In this document: positions 7,392 to 14,837 of the stretch, piece after piece | Layout: each line of letters begins with the position of its first letter | How positions within the stretch are numbered: the first letter of the stretch is position 1 | NCBI GenBank assembly: GCA_035293965.1 | Contig: DATGLW010000114.1 | Coordinates: 1-22,280, forward strand | From: DATGLW01 sp035293965 | GTDB taxonomy: Bacteria > Actinomycetota > Acidimicrobiia > Acidimicrobiales > RAAP-2 | Direction of reading: 5' to 3' | DNA: 22,280 bases | Program-made: the position numbers and the translations under genes | Notes under the pieces: generated by a model | What the model saw: the letters and a program-made list of their open reading frames with translations, nothing else | What the model was told of the DNA's origin: nothing | The model's database searches: none

Positions 7392-8252
7392 CTACAGAGG
7401 CTGCCAGTCGGGCTCGCGCTTCTCGGCGAAGGCGATCGCTCCCTCGGTCGAGTCCGGATGCTCCTGCTGCCAGCGTAGGAGGTTCCAGCCGTAGTCGACT
7501 GCTTCCTCGTGGTGCATCCGGGTGACGTTCCACAAGGTCTCGAGCTGGCGCGCCATGGCCGTCGGGGAGTTGCGGGCCACCACCGCCGCCAGCTCGAGGG
7601 CCCGGGCGAGCGCCTGGCCTGCGGGCACCACTTCCTGGACGAGCCCGAGCGTCAGCGCCCGCTGGGCATCGAGCGCCACGTGGCCACCCACCAGGCTCAG
7701 GTACAGGGCGGCACCCAGGCCCGCCTTGAGGGCCAGGTCGAGGTTCTCGCGGTTGCCGACGAAGCCGCGCTCGACGTGGGTGTCGCGGAAGGTCGCCTGC
7801 TCGCCGGCGACCACGATGTCGGCCTCCGCCACCCAGTGGAGCCCACCCCCGATCACGCGGCCCTCCACCGCGCACAGGACCGGCTTGCGGACCTTGGCGT
7901 CGCGGTGCGTCTGGCCCGACCCGGGCACGGGGCCGTACCCGGCCTGCCGAGCCAATCCGGCGAAGCCCCCCGCGGCGGCCACCTCCTTCAGGTCGATGCC
8001 CGTGCAGAAGTTCCGCTCGGTCGTCGAGCCGATCACGATCACCCGGACCTGCGGGTCGTGGCCGAAATACGGCCACGCCCTCGCCAGGGCATGGATCATG
8101 GCCCGGTTGTGGGCATTGCCCGTTTCGGGACGATCGAGCAGCACGACCCCGGTCCGGTCCTTGCGGGCGACCACGACGGCGTCGTCCCACCGGTCCGGGT
8201 CCTCGAGCCCGTGCCGGTCGACGACCTCCTGCGCATGAGGTCCGAGCGCCAT
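7392..8252 (-). CDS. Enoyl-CoA hydratase/isomerase (crotonase) fold protein without the usual catalytic glutamates
   Basis: The 286-residue protein has the crotonase core. VVLLDRPETGNAHN is at 36-49, an oxyanion-hole strand NFCTGIDLKE at 81-90, and the second oxyanion segment GRVIGGGLHWVAEADIVVAG at 131-150. In hydratases the motif is GGGxE and then xPE; here the first Glu position is His139, and the second is His159 (FRDTHVERG). The CoA-binding fold is intact, but classical hydration by two glutamates is not expected. Some actinobacterial EchA-like groups also carry 'DTH' at the second position. The ATG at 8252 has TAGGTT seven bases ahead and no good ribosome site, suggesting a leaderless message. 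Function unassigned beyond acyl-CoA chemistry. Confidence 0.85.
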   Translation of the reverse strand: MALGPHAQEVVDRHGLEDPDRWDDAVVVARKDRTGVVLLDRPETGNAHNRAMIHALARAWPYFGHDPQVRVIVIGSTTERNFCTGIDLKEVAAAGGFAGLARQAGYGPVPGSGQTHRDAKVRKPVLCAVEGRVIGGGLHWVAEADIVVAGEQATFRDTHVERGFVGNRENLDLALKAGLGAALYLSLVGGHVALDAQRALTLGLVQEVVPAGQALARALELAAVVARNSPTAMARQLETLWNVTRMHHEEAVDYGWNLLRWQQEHPDSTEGAIAFAEKREPDWQPL

Positions 8253-8258
8253 GGCCGC

Positions 8259-8264
8259 AACCTA
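8259..8264 (-). promoter_or_regulatory. -10 element (TAGGTT) for a leaderless crotonase mRNA
   Basis: On the minus strand TAGGTT is followed by six bases and then the ATG at 8252. This is the spacing expected if transcription starts on the start codon. No clear -35 hexamer is visible. Confidence 0.4.
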
Positions 8265-8309
8265 GCCCGGAGCCGACCGATGGCGGCGACCAGGTCGGCG
8301 GTGCCGACC

Positions 8310-8867
8310 TCAGGAGCCGCGGGTCACGAGGAGCGACCGGACGAGGGGCTCGAAGTGCTCGAGGGGCTCGCTCGTGTAGCGGCCGTCGAACGCGGGCCCG
8401 TCGTACTCGGCACAGAACTCCTCGGTGCGTGCGAAGTAAGGCGAGCCCCGGAACGCCTCGCGCGCGTTGCGGTCGAGACCGATGTGGTGCCAGAAGTAGT
8501 AACCCTGGAAGATGCCGTGGTGCTCGACCATCCAGTGGTTGGCCGGCGACACGAAGGGCTTCAGGATGGACGCCGCCACAGCCGGGTGGTTGAACGGTGA
8601 CAGCGTGTCGCCGATGTCGTGGAGGAGCGCGCAGAGCACGTACTCGTCGTCGCGCCCGTCGCGCTCGGCCCGGGTCGCCGTCTGGAGGGAGTGCTCGAGC
8701 CGGTCGACGGGAAAGCCCCCATGGTCGTGGCGCAGCTCGCGCAGGAGACCGAGGACCCGGTCGGGGACGAGGCGCTGGGACACGTCGAGCTGCGGGGCGA
8801 TGATCGCCCAGTCGTCGGCGGTCGATTCCCACATCGCCCGGAACGTCGTCATGGGCTTGCGTGCCAT
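8310..8867 (-). CDS. HD-domain protein, possible PhnZ/MIOX-like metal enzyme or phosphohydrolase
   Basis: This 185-residue protein has an HD-domain metal site: His59 in RLEHSLQTAT, the His83-Asp84 pair in ALLHDIGD, His94 in FNHPAV, and His116/His117 in MVEHHGIF. The HSLQxAxxA plus LLHDIGD arrangement resembles the small HD proteins related to PhnZ, a mixed-valence di-iron oxygenase, more than the larger nucleotide phosphohydrolases. That likeness is an impression, not a proof. Start: ATG at 8867, or the GTG one codon upstream at 8870. TAGGGT lies 5-8 bases before these, again leaderless-like. It lies 57 bases upstream of the crotonase gene on the same strand. Confidence 0.78.
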   Translation of the reverse strand: MARKPMTTFRAMWESTADDWAIIAPQLDVSQRLVPDRVLGLLRELRHDHGGFPVDRLEHSLQTATRAERDGRDDEYVLCALLHDIGDTLSPFNHPAVAASILKPFVSPANHWMVEHHGIFQGYYFWHHIGLDRNAREAFRGSPYFARTEEFCAEYDGPAFDGRYTSEPLEHFEPLVRSLLVTRGS

Positions 8868-8956
8868 CACGTCACACCCTATGCCCGGCACGGCTTCGTC
8901 GGGACCAACGCCCCTAGCACCTACCGGCCGCCGCGGCGAGACAATTCTCCCAGTCG

Positions 8957-8984
8957 TCCATCCGTGCCCGTCCATCCGTGCCCG
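8957..8984. repeat. Perfect 14-bp tandem duplication
   Basis: TCCATCCGTGCCCG occurs twice without a spacer in the short gap between the divergent HD-domain gene and the broken membrane-protein gene. It is a small duplication with no evident function. Confidence 0.85.
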
Positions 8985-9033
8985 CCAGCACCCGGCGTGA
9001 CGCGGATCCGGGCTCGAATGAGGGAGCAGGCAC

Positions 9034-9614
9034 GTGCAGCGAAGGGTGTTCGACCTGTTGACCAGCACCGGAGGCCTGGTGATCGAGATCGTCCTCGTGG
9101 TCGCCGGCTCCTGCTCATGTGGGGGTACGCCTTCGCGAGCTCCAACGTCCACGACCAGCTGGCCCAGCAGCAGATCATCTTCCCGGCCAAAGGCAGCCCA
9201 GAGCTGGCCGATCCCAGGATCGGCCCCTACCTCGACCAGTACGCCGGCCAACAGGTGCTGGACGGCCCGCAGGCTCAGGCCTATGCCGACCACCTCATCG
9301 CCGTCGACCTGAGCAACATGCCCTTCGGTGGCGTCTACTCGAAGCTCAGCGCCGCGTCGCGGGCCGATCCGGGCAACGCCCGCCTCCAGTCGCTCGCACA
9401 GACCTCGTTCGAGGGGACGACCCTGCGCGGGCTGCTGCTGGAGGCCTACGGGTTCTGGACCTTCGGCGAGATCGCCCTGTGGGCGGGCGTGGCAGCCTTC
9501 TCGCTGGCCGGAGTCCTCGGCGTGCTCGTCGGGGTCGGCTACTGGCGCTCCTGGCGGGCACGGCCGGAATCCGAGGTCCTCCCGGTCGCAGGCGAGAGCC
9601 TCCCAGTCCCGTGA
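9034..9614 (+). pseudogene. Frameshifted membrane protein of unknown function (two TM segments)
   Basis: From the GTG at 9034 (GAGGGAGCAGG just upstream) one frame reads VQRRVFDLLTSTGGLVIEIV, then LVVAG, and loses sense near 9108. The next frame continues naturally with LLLMWGYAFASSNVHDQLAQ and runs to the stop at 9612-9614. Restoring one base near 9108 would join the pieces into a protein of about 193 residues with an N-terminal TM segment, a soluble middle (QQQIIFPAKGSPELADPRIG, YLDQYAGQQVLDGPQAQAYA) and a C-terminal TM segment before GYWRSW. The layout resembles a conserved actinobacterial membrane protein of unknown function. This is either a genuine pseudogene or a one-base sequence error. 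Confidence 0.75.
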
Positions 9615-9664
9615 GGCTCTGGTCCGAGCGCCGCGCCGCCCGGTCAGGGGCGCAGGTGACAGCC

Positions 9665-10123
9665 TCAGAGGCGCAGCGGTCGGGTCGGCGACGCGACGAG
9701 GGCGGGGTCCGCCCGCCAGTCCACTCCAGGCACGTCGACGTACAGCTCGACTTCGTTGCCGTCGGGGTCGAGGATGTAGAGGCTGTGGGTCACGGTATGG
9801 TCGGAGGCCCCCACGACGGTCGCCCCTGCCCGACGGACCCGGTCGGCCATTGCCCGGAGCTCCTCGTCGCTCGAGCCCACCTTGAGCCCGAAGTGGTACA
9901 AGCCCACCCGGCGGCCCGCCGGCAGCCCCTGGGCGCCGGGCCCCACCTCGATGAGCAGGAGCTCGTGATGGGTCCTGCCACCGGAGAAGGCCGCCATCCC
10001 CTCCACCGGCCGGCCCGGCTCCGGAGCGATCTGGCGCCAGCCGAGCACGTCGCGATAGAAGCCGGCGGAGCGGGCGGCGTCCCGCACGTAGAGCACGATG
10101 TGGCCCAGCTCGAGCACGCCCAT
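9665..10123 (-). CDS. VOC-superfamily (glyoxalase / extradiol dioxygenase fold) protein
   Basis: The 152-residue protein has the paired beta-alpha-beta-beta-beta modules of the VOC fold. The first starts with LGHIVLYVRDAARSAGFYRD (His8); the second has GLYHFGLKV (His77) and ends with the signature ILDPDGNEVELYVD (Glu126). His8, His77 and Glu126 can form the 2-His-1-carboxylate iron site of extradiol dioxygenases, which fits better than glyoxalase I. The ATG at 10123 is preceded by GGGGAGG at ideal spacing. It is convergent with the broken membrane-protein gene and divergent from the MFS exporter gene. Substrate unknown. Confidence 0.88.
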   Translation of the reverse strand: MGVLELGHIVLYVRDAARSAGFYRDVLGWRQIAPEPGRPVEGMAAFSGGRTHHELLLIEVGPGAQGLPAGRRVGLYHFGLKVGSSDEELRAMADRVRRAGATVVGASDHTVTHSLYILDPDGNEVELYVDVPGVDWRADPALVASPTRPLRL

Positions 10124-10389
10124 GGTGACCTCCCCGGTGCGGGCCGTCGCGTACCGGCGGCAGCCTCCCTGGCCGTTTCTAGCATGACGCCATGCACGCC
10201 GATGGCCGCGGCCACGGTGCCGAGCGGGTCGCCGACGGCGGGCAATCCGGCGCCTGCCCGCGCGGCGAGGTCGGTATCCCGCCCGAGCCCGTCGACCAGT
10301 GGCACCGGGCTTCGATGCGCTGCAGCTCCGCAGCGACCGGCTGAGCGGTCGCCGTTCGGCTGCCGGCCGGCTGGACACGACAACCGTCG

Positions 10390-12057
10390 ATGAGCCGTGG
10401 CCGGCGCCGCCGCACCGCAACGGGCCGCAAGGGCCGATCGGGCGCCGGTGGCCAGGGCCGCCCGGCGCCGGCGCATGCCCGCCACGCGGGGGTGCGCCGA
10501 TGGGTGGTGCTCGTCGTGCTGTGCGTCACCCTGCTCGTCATCAGCCTCGACGCCACGATCCTCAACGTGGCGATCCCCACCGTCGCCCGGAGCCTTCCGG
10601 CCACCTCGAGCCAACTCCAGTGGATCGTGGACGCGTACTCGGTGGTCTTCGCGGGGCTGCTGCTGGTCCTCGGCAGCACCGGGGACCGTCTCGGGCGCAA
10701 GAAGGTCTTCATGGCCGGGCTCGGCGTGTTCGCGGCGGGCTCGGCCGCCGCCGCGTTCTCCGGGAGCCCCGGGCACCTGATGGCGGCGCGGGCGGTGATG
10801 GGCGCCGGGGCGGCCGGGATCATGCCCTCGACCCTGTCGATCCTGAGCAACGTCTTCACCGAGGAGAGCGAGCGGGCGAACGCCATCGGGATCTGGTCGG
10901 CCAGCACCGGGGTAGGGGTGGCAGCCGGCCCGATCGTGGGTGGCTGGCTCCTCGCCCACTACTGGTGGGGATCGGTGTTCCTCGTCAACGTGCCCATCGC
11001 CGCGATCGGCATCGTGGCGGCGAGCCTGCTCGTCCCCGACTCGCGCAACCTCGGCGCCGATCGCCCCGACCCCGCCGGTGCCGGGCTGTCCACGGTCGGC
11101 CTGGCCGTCCTGCTGTGGGGGATCATCGAGGCCCCCGGCCGCTCCTGGTCGTCGCCGGTGATCGTGGCCGCACTGGCCGGCGGGGTGGGCCTGCTCGCCT
11201 GCTTCGTCGCCTGGGAGCGGCACTGCGACCACCCGATGCTGCGGGTCGCGTTCTTCCGCTCACGCCGTTTCAGCGCTGCCATCGGCGCCATGGCGCTCGT
11301 GCTGTTCGGGCTCCTCGGGGCCTTCTTCCTCGAGACGCAGTGGCTCCAGTTCAACCTCGGCTACAGCCCGCTCCAGACCGGGTTCCGCGTGGCTCCCATC
11401 GCCCTCGTGGTCCTCGTGGCGGCGCCGGGGTCGAGCGTGCTGGCACGACTCGCCGGCACGAAGCCGGTCGTCTTCGCGGGCATGGCGTCGATCGCCGCCG
11501 GGCTCTTCCTCCTGTCGCGCACGACCGTGGCGGGCGGGTACACCGACGCGCTGCCCGCCTACCTGGCGATCGGGCTCGGGACCGGCCTGGCCCTGGCACC
11601 GTCGATCGAGTCCGTCCTCGGCTCGTTGCCCCCCGCGGAGGCAGGCGTGGGGTCGGCGACGAGCGACACGGCCCTCCAGCTCGGCGGAGCGGTCGGCGTG
11701 GCGGTGCTCGGCACGGCGCTCAACGCTCGCTACGGGACCAAGATGGCAGCCTTTCTCGCCGGCGTGCCCCTGCCCGAGGGGGTGCGCCACACGGTGCTCG
11801 GGTCAGTGGGCGGCGCGCTGGCCGTGGCCAGCCGGGCGGGGGGCGCGGCGGGCGGGCGGCTGGCGGCGGTGGCCCGCCAGTCGTTCGTGAGCGGCATGGA
11901 CCTCGGTCTCCTCCTCGGCGCTGCCGTGGTGGCTACAGCCGCCGTCGTCGTGCTCGTGGTCCTCCCCAACCGCGCCCCGGGCGGCACGACGCCACGCCGT
12001 GCCGCCCGGAGGTTGCCGGGGGGCCGGGAAAGGCATGGTCGCCGCGTTCCGGGGTAA
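10390..12057 (+). CDS. MFS drug/metabolite exporter, DHA2 (EmrB/QacA) type, 14 TM
   Basis: This 555-residue inner-membrane protein is the right length for the 14-helix DHA2 group. After a basic, disordered N-terminus of about 38 residues, TM1 carries the DHA2 hallmark LVISLDATILNVAIPTVARS. Motif A is GDRLGRKK, and motif C-like glycine-rich GVGVAAGPIVGGWLL marks an antiporter. It should export a hydrophobic compound in exchange for protons. No good ribosome site precedes the ATG at 10390, and a GTG near 10489 (GVRRWVV) would remove the basic tail, so the start is uncertain. The C-terminus is again basic and disordered. No regulator is adjacent. Confidence 0.9.
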   Translation: MSRGRRRRTATGRKGRSGAGGQGRPAPAHARHAGVRRWVVLVVLCVTLLVISLDATILNVAIPTVARSLPATSSQLQWIVDAYSVVFAGLLLVLGSTGDRLGRKKVFMAGLGVFAAGSAAAAFSGSPGHLMAARAVMGAGAAGIMPSTLSILSNVFTEESERANAIGIWSASTGVGVAAGPIVGGWLLAHYWWGSVFLVNVPIAAIGIVAASLLVPDSRNLGADRPDPAGAGLSTVGLAVLLWGIIEAPGRSWSSPVIVAALAGGVGLLACFVAWERHCDHPMLRVAFFRSRRFSAAIGAMALVLFGLLGAFFLETQWLQFNLGYSPLQTGFRVAPIALVVLVAAPGSSVLARLAGTKPVVFAGMASIAAGLFLLSRTTVAGGYTDALPAYLAIGLGTGLALAPSIESVLGSLPPAEAGVGSATSDTALQLGGAVGVAVLGTALNARYGTKMAAFLAGVPLPEGVRHTVLGSVGGALAVASRAGGAAGGRLAAVARQSFVSGMDLGLLLGAAVVATAAVVVLVVLPNRAPGGTTPRRAARRLPGGRERHGRRVPG

Positions 12058-12259
12058 GACCCCGGGCGTCGGCGTTGCACCGGGGGTCGCCGCTGCCAAA
12101 GGGGCCCGTCGCGAGTCGCCCGGCGTGGACGGACCGGCCCGTCCGGGCAACCGCCGGTAGAGTCGGACCCGGCCACGAGCCACCGGGCAGGGATGGTCCC
12201 CCACCGTCGGCACCGGACTGCGGCGGAGCAGGTGCCACCGGCGCAAGGAGCTGAGAACC
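12058..12259 (+). promoter_or_regulatory. Upstream region of the encapsulin operon with a near-palindrome
   Basis: The 202-base gap contains GGACGG-ACCGGC-CCGTCC at 12127-12144, an 18-bp near-palindrome with perfect 6-bp arms. TAGAGT at 12158-12163 is a possible -10, with no good -35. GGAG lies shortly before the cargo-gene ATG. The palindrome could be an operator or a small hairpin. I see no recognisable iron-box (Fur/IdeR) sequence. Confidence 0.35.
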
Positions 12260-12637
12260 ATGGCCAGCGAAGGGCTGCACGAGCCAGCGGAGATGCTCGA
12301 CGACCAGACGATCGACCGCCACCGGGCAATCGTCTCCCTCGGCGAGGAGCTCGAAGCGATCGACTGGTACGACCAGCGGGTGCGCGCCACGAGCGACGCC
12401 AGCCTGGCCGCCGTCCTGGCCCACAACCGCGACGAGGAAAAGGAGCACGCCTCCATGACGCTCGAGTGGCTTCGCCGGCACGATCCGGTGCTCGACCAGC
12501 ACCTTCGCACCTACCTGTTCACGTCCGGGCCGATCGCCGGCATCGAAGCCGAGGCAGGGGCAGAGGAAGGCGAGAGCCCGCCTGCTGCGCCTTCGGCCGG
12601 CTCCCTCGGCATCGGCAGCCTGAAGGGGAAGGACTGA
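12260..12637 (+). CDS. Encapsulated ferritin-like protein (encapsulin cargo)
   Basis: The 125-residue protein is a member of the EncFtn family: short, two-helix ferritins that assemble as a decamer with iron bound between subunits and oxidise Fe(II) inside an encapsulin shell. Helix 1 holds EELEAIDWYDQR (Glu29, Glu30, Glu32, Trp36, Tyr37) and helix 2 holds HNRDEEKEHASMTLEWLRR. By alignment with the described Rhodospirillum rubrum protein, Glu30, Glu60 and His63 would be the ferroxidase ligands. An Ala/Glu/Pro-rich linker (about 96-112) leads to the C-terminal targeting peptide GSLGIGSLKGKD, which docks cargo to the shell. The shell gene follows with a one-base overlap. GGAG precedes the ATG. 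Confidence 0.93.
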   Translation: MASEGLHEPAEMLDDQTIDRHRAIVSLGEELEAIDWYDQRVRATSDASLAAVLAHNRDEEKEHASMTLEWLRRHDPVLDQHLRTYLFTSGPIAGIEAEAGAEEGESPPAAPSAGSLGIGSLKGKD

Positions 12638-13446
12638 TGGACCACCTGCACCGCCACCTCGCCCCCATGTCGTCTGCCGGGTGGGATGCCATCGAGACCG
12701 AGGCGCGATCCCGGCTGACGACCCACCTCGCCGCCCGGAAGCTCGTGGACTTCGAGGGCCCCCGCGGCTGGGCGCACTCGTCGGTGAACCTCGGCCGCAG
12801 CCGGCCGATCGACGGCCCGTCGCCGGGGGTGAGCGCCGCCCAGCGCCAGGTGCTTCCCCTGGTCGAGCTCACGGTGGCGTTCTCCGTGGCCCGCCGCGAC
12901 CTCGACGACCTCGAGCGCGGGGCAACCGACCTCTCCTTCGGCGACCTCGACGAGGCAGCGCGTGCCTTGGCACTCGGCGAGAACGTGGCGGTGTTCCACG
13001 GGTACCCGGCCGCCGGCATCCGCGGGATCGCCGAGTCCGCCTCCTCCCACGGTGGGGTCACGTTGCCGACCGACATCGAGCACTACCCGAACGCGGTGGC
13101 GAGGGCGACCGACATGATCCGGCGCACGGGCATCGACGGGCCCTACGGCCTGGCCATCGCGCCGGCCATCTACACCGCCATCCTCGAGACGACCGAGCAC
13201 GGCGGGTTCCTGCTGCTCGACCACCTCCGCCAGATCCTGGGCGGCCCCGTGGTCTGGGCCCCGGGCGTGGAAGGCGGGGTGGTCCTGAGCCTGCGAGGGG
13301 GCGACTTCCGGCTCGAGTGCGGGCAGGACATCTCCGTCGGCTACCTGGGGCACGACGCCGAGACCGTCCGGCTGTACTTCGAGGAGAGCTTTGCGTTCCG
13401 GGTCCTCGAGCCAGACGCCGCCGTGGCGCTCCACGTGGCGGGTTGA
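12637..13446 (+). CDS. Family 1 encapsulin nanocompartment shell protein
   Basis: This 269-residue shell protein has the HK97 capsid-like fold (linocin M18/CFP29 family) and self-assembles into an icosahedral cage. Its N-terminus starts with MDHLHRHLAPMSSAGWDAIE, followed by EARSRLTTHLAARKLVDFEG and the typical GPRGWAHSSVNLGR. Later come GENVAVFHGYPAAGIRGI and the C-terminal E-loop and P-domain block GQDISVGYLGHDAETVRLYF. Length and block order match the T=1 type. Its ATG shares a base with the cargo stop (TGATG), so cargo and shell are translationally coupled and should be made in a fixed ratio. Together they should form an iron-storing, oxidative-stress compartment. Confidence 0.95.
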   Translation: MDHLHRHLAPMSSAGWDAIETEARSRLTTHLAARKLVDFEGPRGWAHSSVNLGRSRPIDGPSPGVSAAQRQVLPLVELTVAFSVARRDLDDLERGATDLSFGDLDEAARALALGENVAVFHGYPAAGIRGIAESASSHGGVTLPTDIEHYPNAVARATDMIRRTGIDGPYGLAIAPAIYTAILETTEHGGFLLLDHLRQILGGPVVWAPGVEGGVVLSLRGGDFRLECGQDISVGYLGHDAETVRLYFEESFAFRVLEPDAAVALHVAG

Positions 13447-13488
13447 GGAAGCAGGCAAGCAGCCGTGTACAGGTACGCGGTTCCTCGT

Positions 13489-14643
13489 TCAACCCCGCCC
13501 GCTACCTGGCCCGCCGTCGGGACCCACCGGGCCCGGGTGCCCGCCAGCTCCAGCGATCCCTGTGCCTCGATGAGCAGTCCCTCCGTGCTCCGGCCCTGCG
13601 TGCCCCGCAGCCCGGCGGTTCTCGCCGGGGCGGAGCTCGTCGGCCGTGCCTGGTTCCTCGGCGGTGGCACCCTGCGGCGCGGCGCCCGCCTTGTCGAAGC
13701 GCACCCGCACTGACTGCTCCGGACGGCGCTGGGCCTGGGTCGCCAGGTCGGTCAGCACGTGGATGTCGGCGGGCGTCAGCGGTGGAGGGAACAGCGATCG
13801 CGGCCACAGTCGCCGTGCGCGCACGACGTTGACCTCAGCCGCGTAGAGCGACATCTGCGCAGCCAGGGCGATGTAGGCCAGCAAGCCGAGCACGAAGGCG
13901 AAGAACCCGTAGACCTGGCTCGTGTTGCGCAACAGGTGGTCCACCACGAACGTGCCGAGGAGCTGCAGCGCTGCCCACCCCAACCCGCCGAGCACCGCTC
14001 CTGGCACGAGCGCCTTGTTCGGGATGAGGCGAGGCGTCAGCACACGGAAGGCGACCAGGTAGAGGGCGACGTCGACCGCGAGCGACAGGACCAGGCTGCC
14101 CAACCGCTGCGCCACCGGCCGGCCGGCGAAGGTGGCGAGGCCCGCCAGGCCCGTGCTCACCAGCAAGAAGGCGCCGAGTGCGACGGTCAGGACGCCGGTC
14201 CGCGACAGCCGGACCCAATAGCTCGGCCGTGCCACTTCTGGCACGTTCCAGATGTCCGCCATGGCGTGCTGGGCTGCCTGGCTCGCCCCCTGGGACCCCC
14301 AGAGCAGGCCCAGGGTGCCGATCACGAGGCCGGCCACGCTGCTGCGGTGGAGGGCGTGGAGGTTGGCGCCGATCTTGCTGCCGATGATCGGGAACTGTGA
14401 GAGGGCCGAGTGCTCGATGCGCCGTGCCACGTCGGTGTTGTCGCCGACCACGATGCCAAGGATGGTCACCAGCAGCAGGAGCAGGGGGAACAACGACACG
14501 AAGCCGTAGTAGGCAACCAGCGCGGCGAGCGAGCCGCCACGGTCGTCGCCGTACTTCTTCACGACGGCCACGACGAAGCCGAGGACGCTGCTGCGCTGCT
14601 GGCGCCGGTCCAGCGCCTTGCCTGCTCGTTCGAGCACGTTCAC
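13489..14643 (-). CDS. YihY/UPF0761 (former RNase BN) family membrane protein
   Basis: This 384-residue membrane protein has about six TM helices. The conserved family blocks are GGSLAALVAYYGFVSLFPLL near residue 45, WGSQGASQAAQHAMADIWNV, and LTPRLIPNKALVPGAVLGGL, with the last TM pair at VYGFFAFVLGLLAYIALAAQ. The old RNase BN name is a misassignment; the true function is unknown. The C-terminal 90 or so residues are a hydrophilic Gly/Pro/Arg-rich tail, long for the family. I chose the GTG at 14643, with AAGGTG six bases upstream; the open frame extends further but looks non-coding. The gene is convergent with the encapsulin gene and divergent from the VOC gene. Confidence 0.87.
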   Translation of the reverse strand: MNVLERAGKALDRRQQRSSVLGFVVAVVKKYGDDRGGSLAALVAYYGFVSLFPLLLLLVTILGIVVGDNTDVARRIEHSALSQFPIIGSKIGANLHALHRSSVAGLVIGTLGLLWGSQGASQAAQHAMADIWNVPEVARPSYWVRLSRTGVLTVALGAFLLVSTGLAGLATFAGRPVAQRLGSLVLSLAVDVALYLVAFRVLTPRLIPNKALVPGAVLGGLGWAALQLLGTFVVDHLLRNTSQVYGFFAFVLGLLAYIALAAQMSLYAAEVNVVRARRLWPRSLFPPPLTPADIHVLTDLATQAQRRPEQSVRVRFDKAGAAPQGATAEEPGTADELRPGENRRAAGHAGPEHGGTAHRGTGIAGAGGHPGPVGPDGGPGSGRG

Positions 14644-14793
14644 GACCCACACCTTGCCCGGCGCCCGCCTTCCTCGAACAAGCGCGATCTCGAGCCGTGC
14701 ACCACCGGAGGAGGCAGCGGTCCAGCTCGACGAAGGTTGCCGGCGCGTCCGGCGGGCAGGAGGGACGAGCGGGCGCCCGAGGGGCACAATCGT

Positions 14794-14831
14794 AGGAGGA
14801 GCACCGCACAGGAGGAGCACCGCACAGGAGG
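14794..14831 (+). repeat. Tandem repeats carrying three consecutive AGGAGG ribosome sites
   Basis: AGGAGGAGCACCGCAC occurs at 14794-14809 and 14810-14825, followed by a third AGGAGG at 14826-14831, six bases before the ATG at 14838. Only the last is correctly placed for initiation. The two upstream copies look like a duplicated ribosome site and could act as standby sites. CACAAT at 14785-14790 is a possible -10. Confidence 0.8.
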
Positions 14832-14837
14832 CCCGAC

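Noticed and set aside
7306..8832. A 508-codon minus-strand frame overlapping the crotonase and HD genes
   Set aside because: It is out of frame with both proteins and reads as Arg/Pro/Gly-rich low complexity.
10299..12254. A 651-codon plus-strand frame over the exporter
   Set aside because: It is the shadow of the MFS gene in another frame; the 14-TM DHA2 reading is unambiguous.
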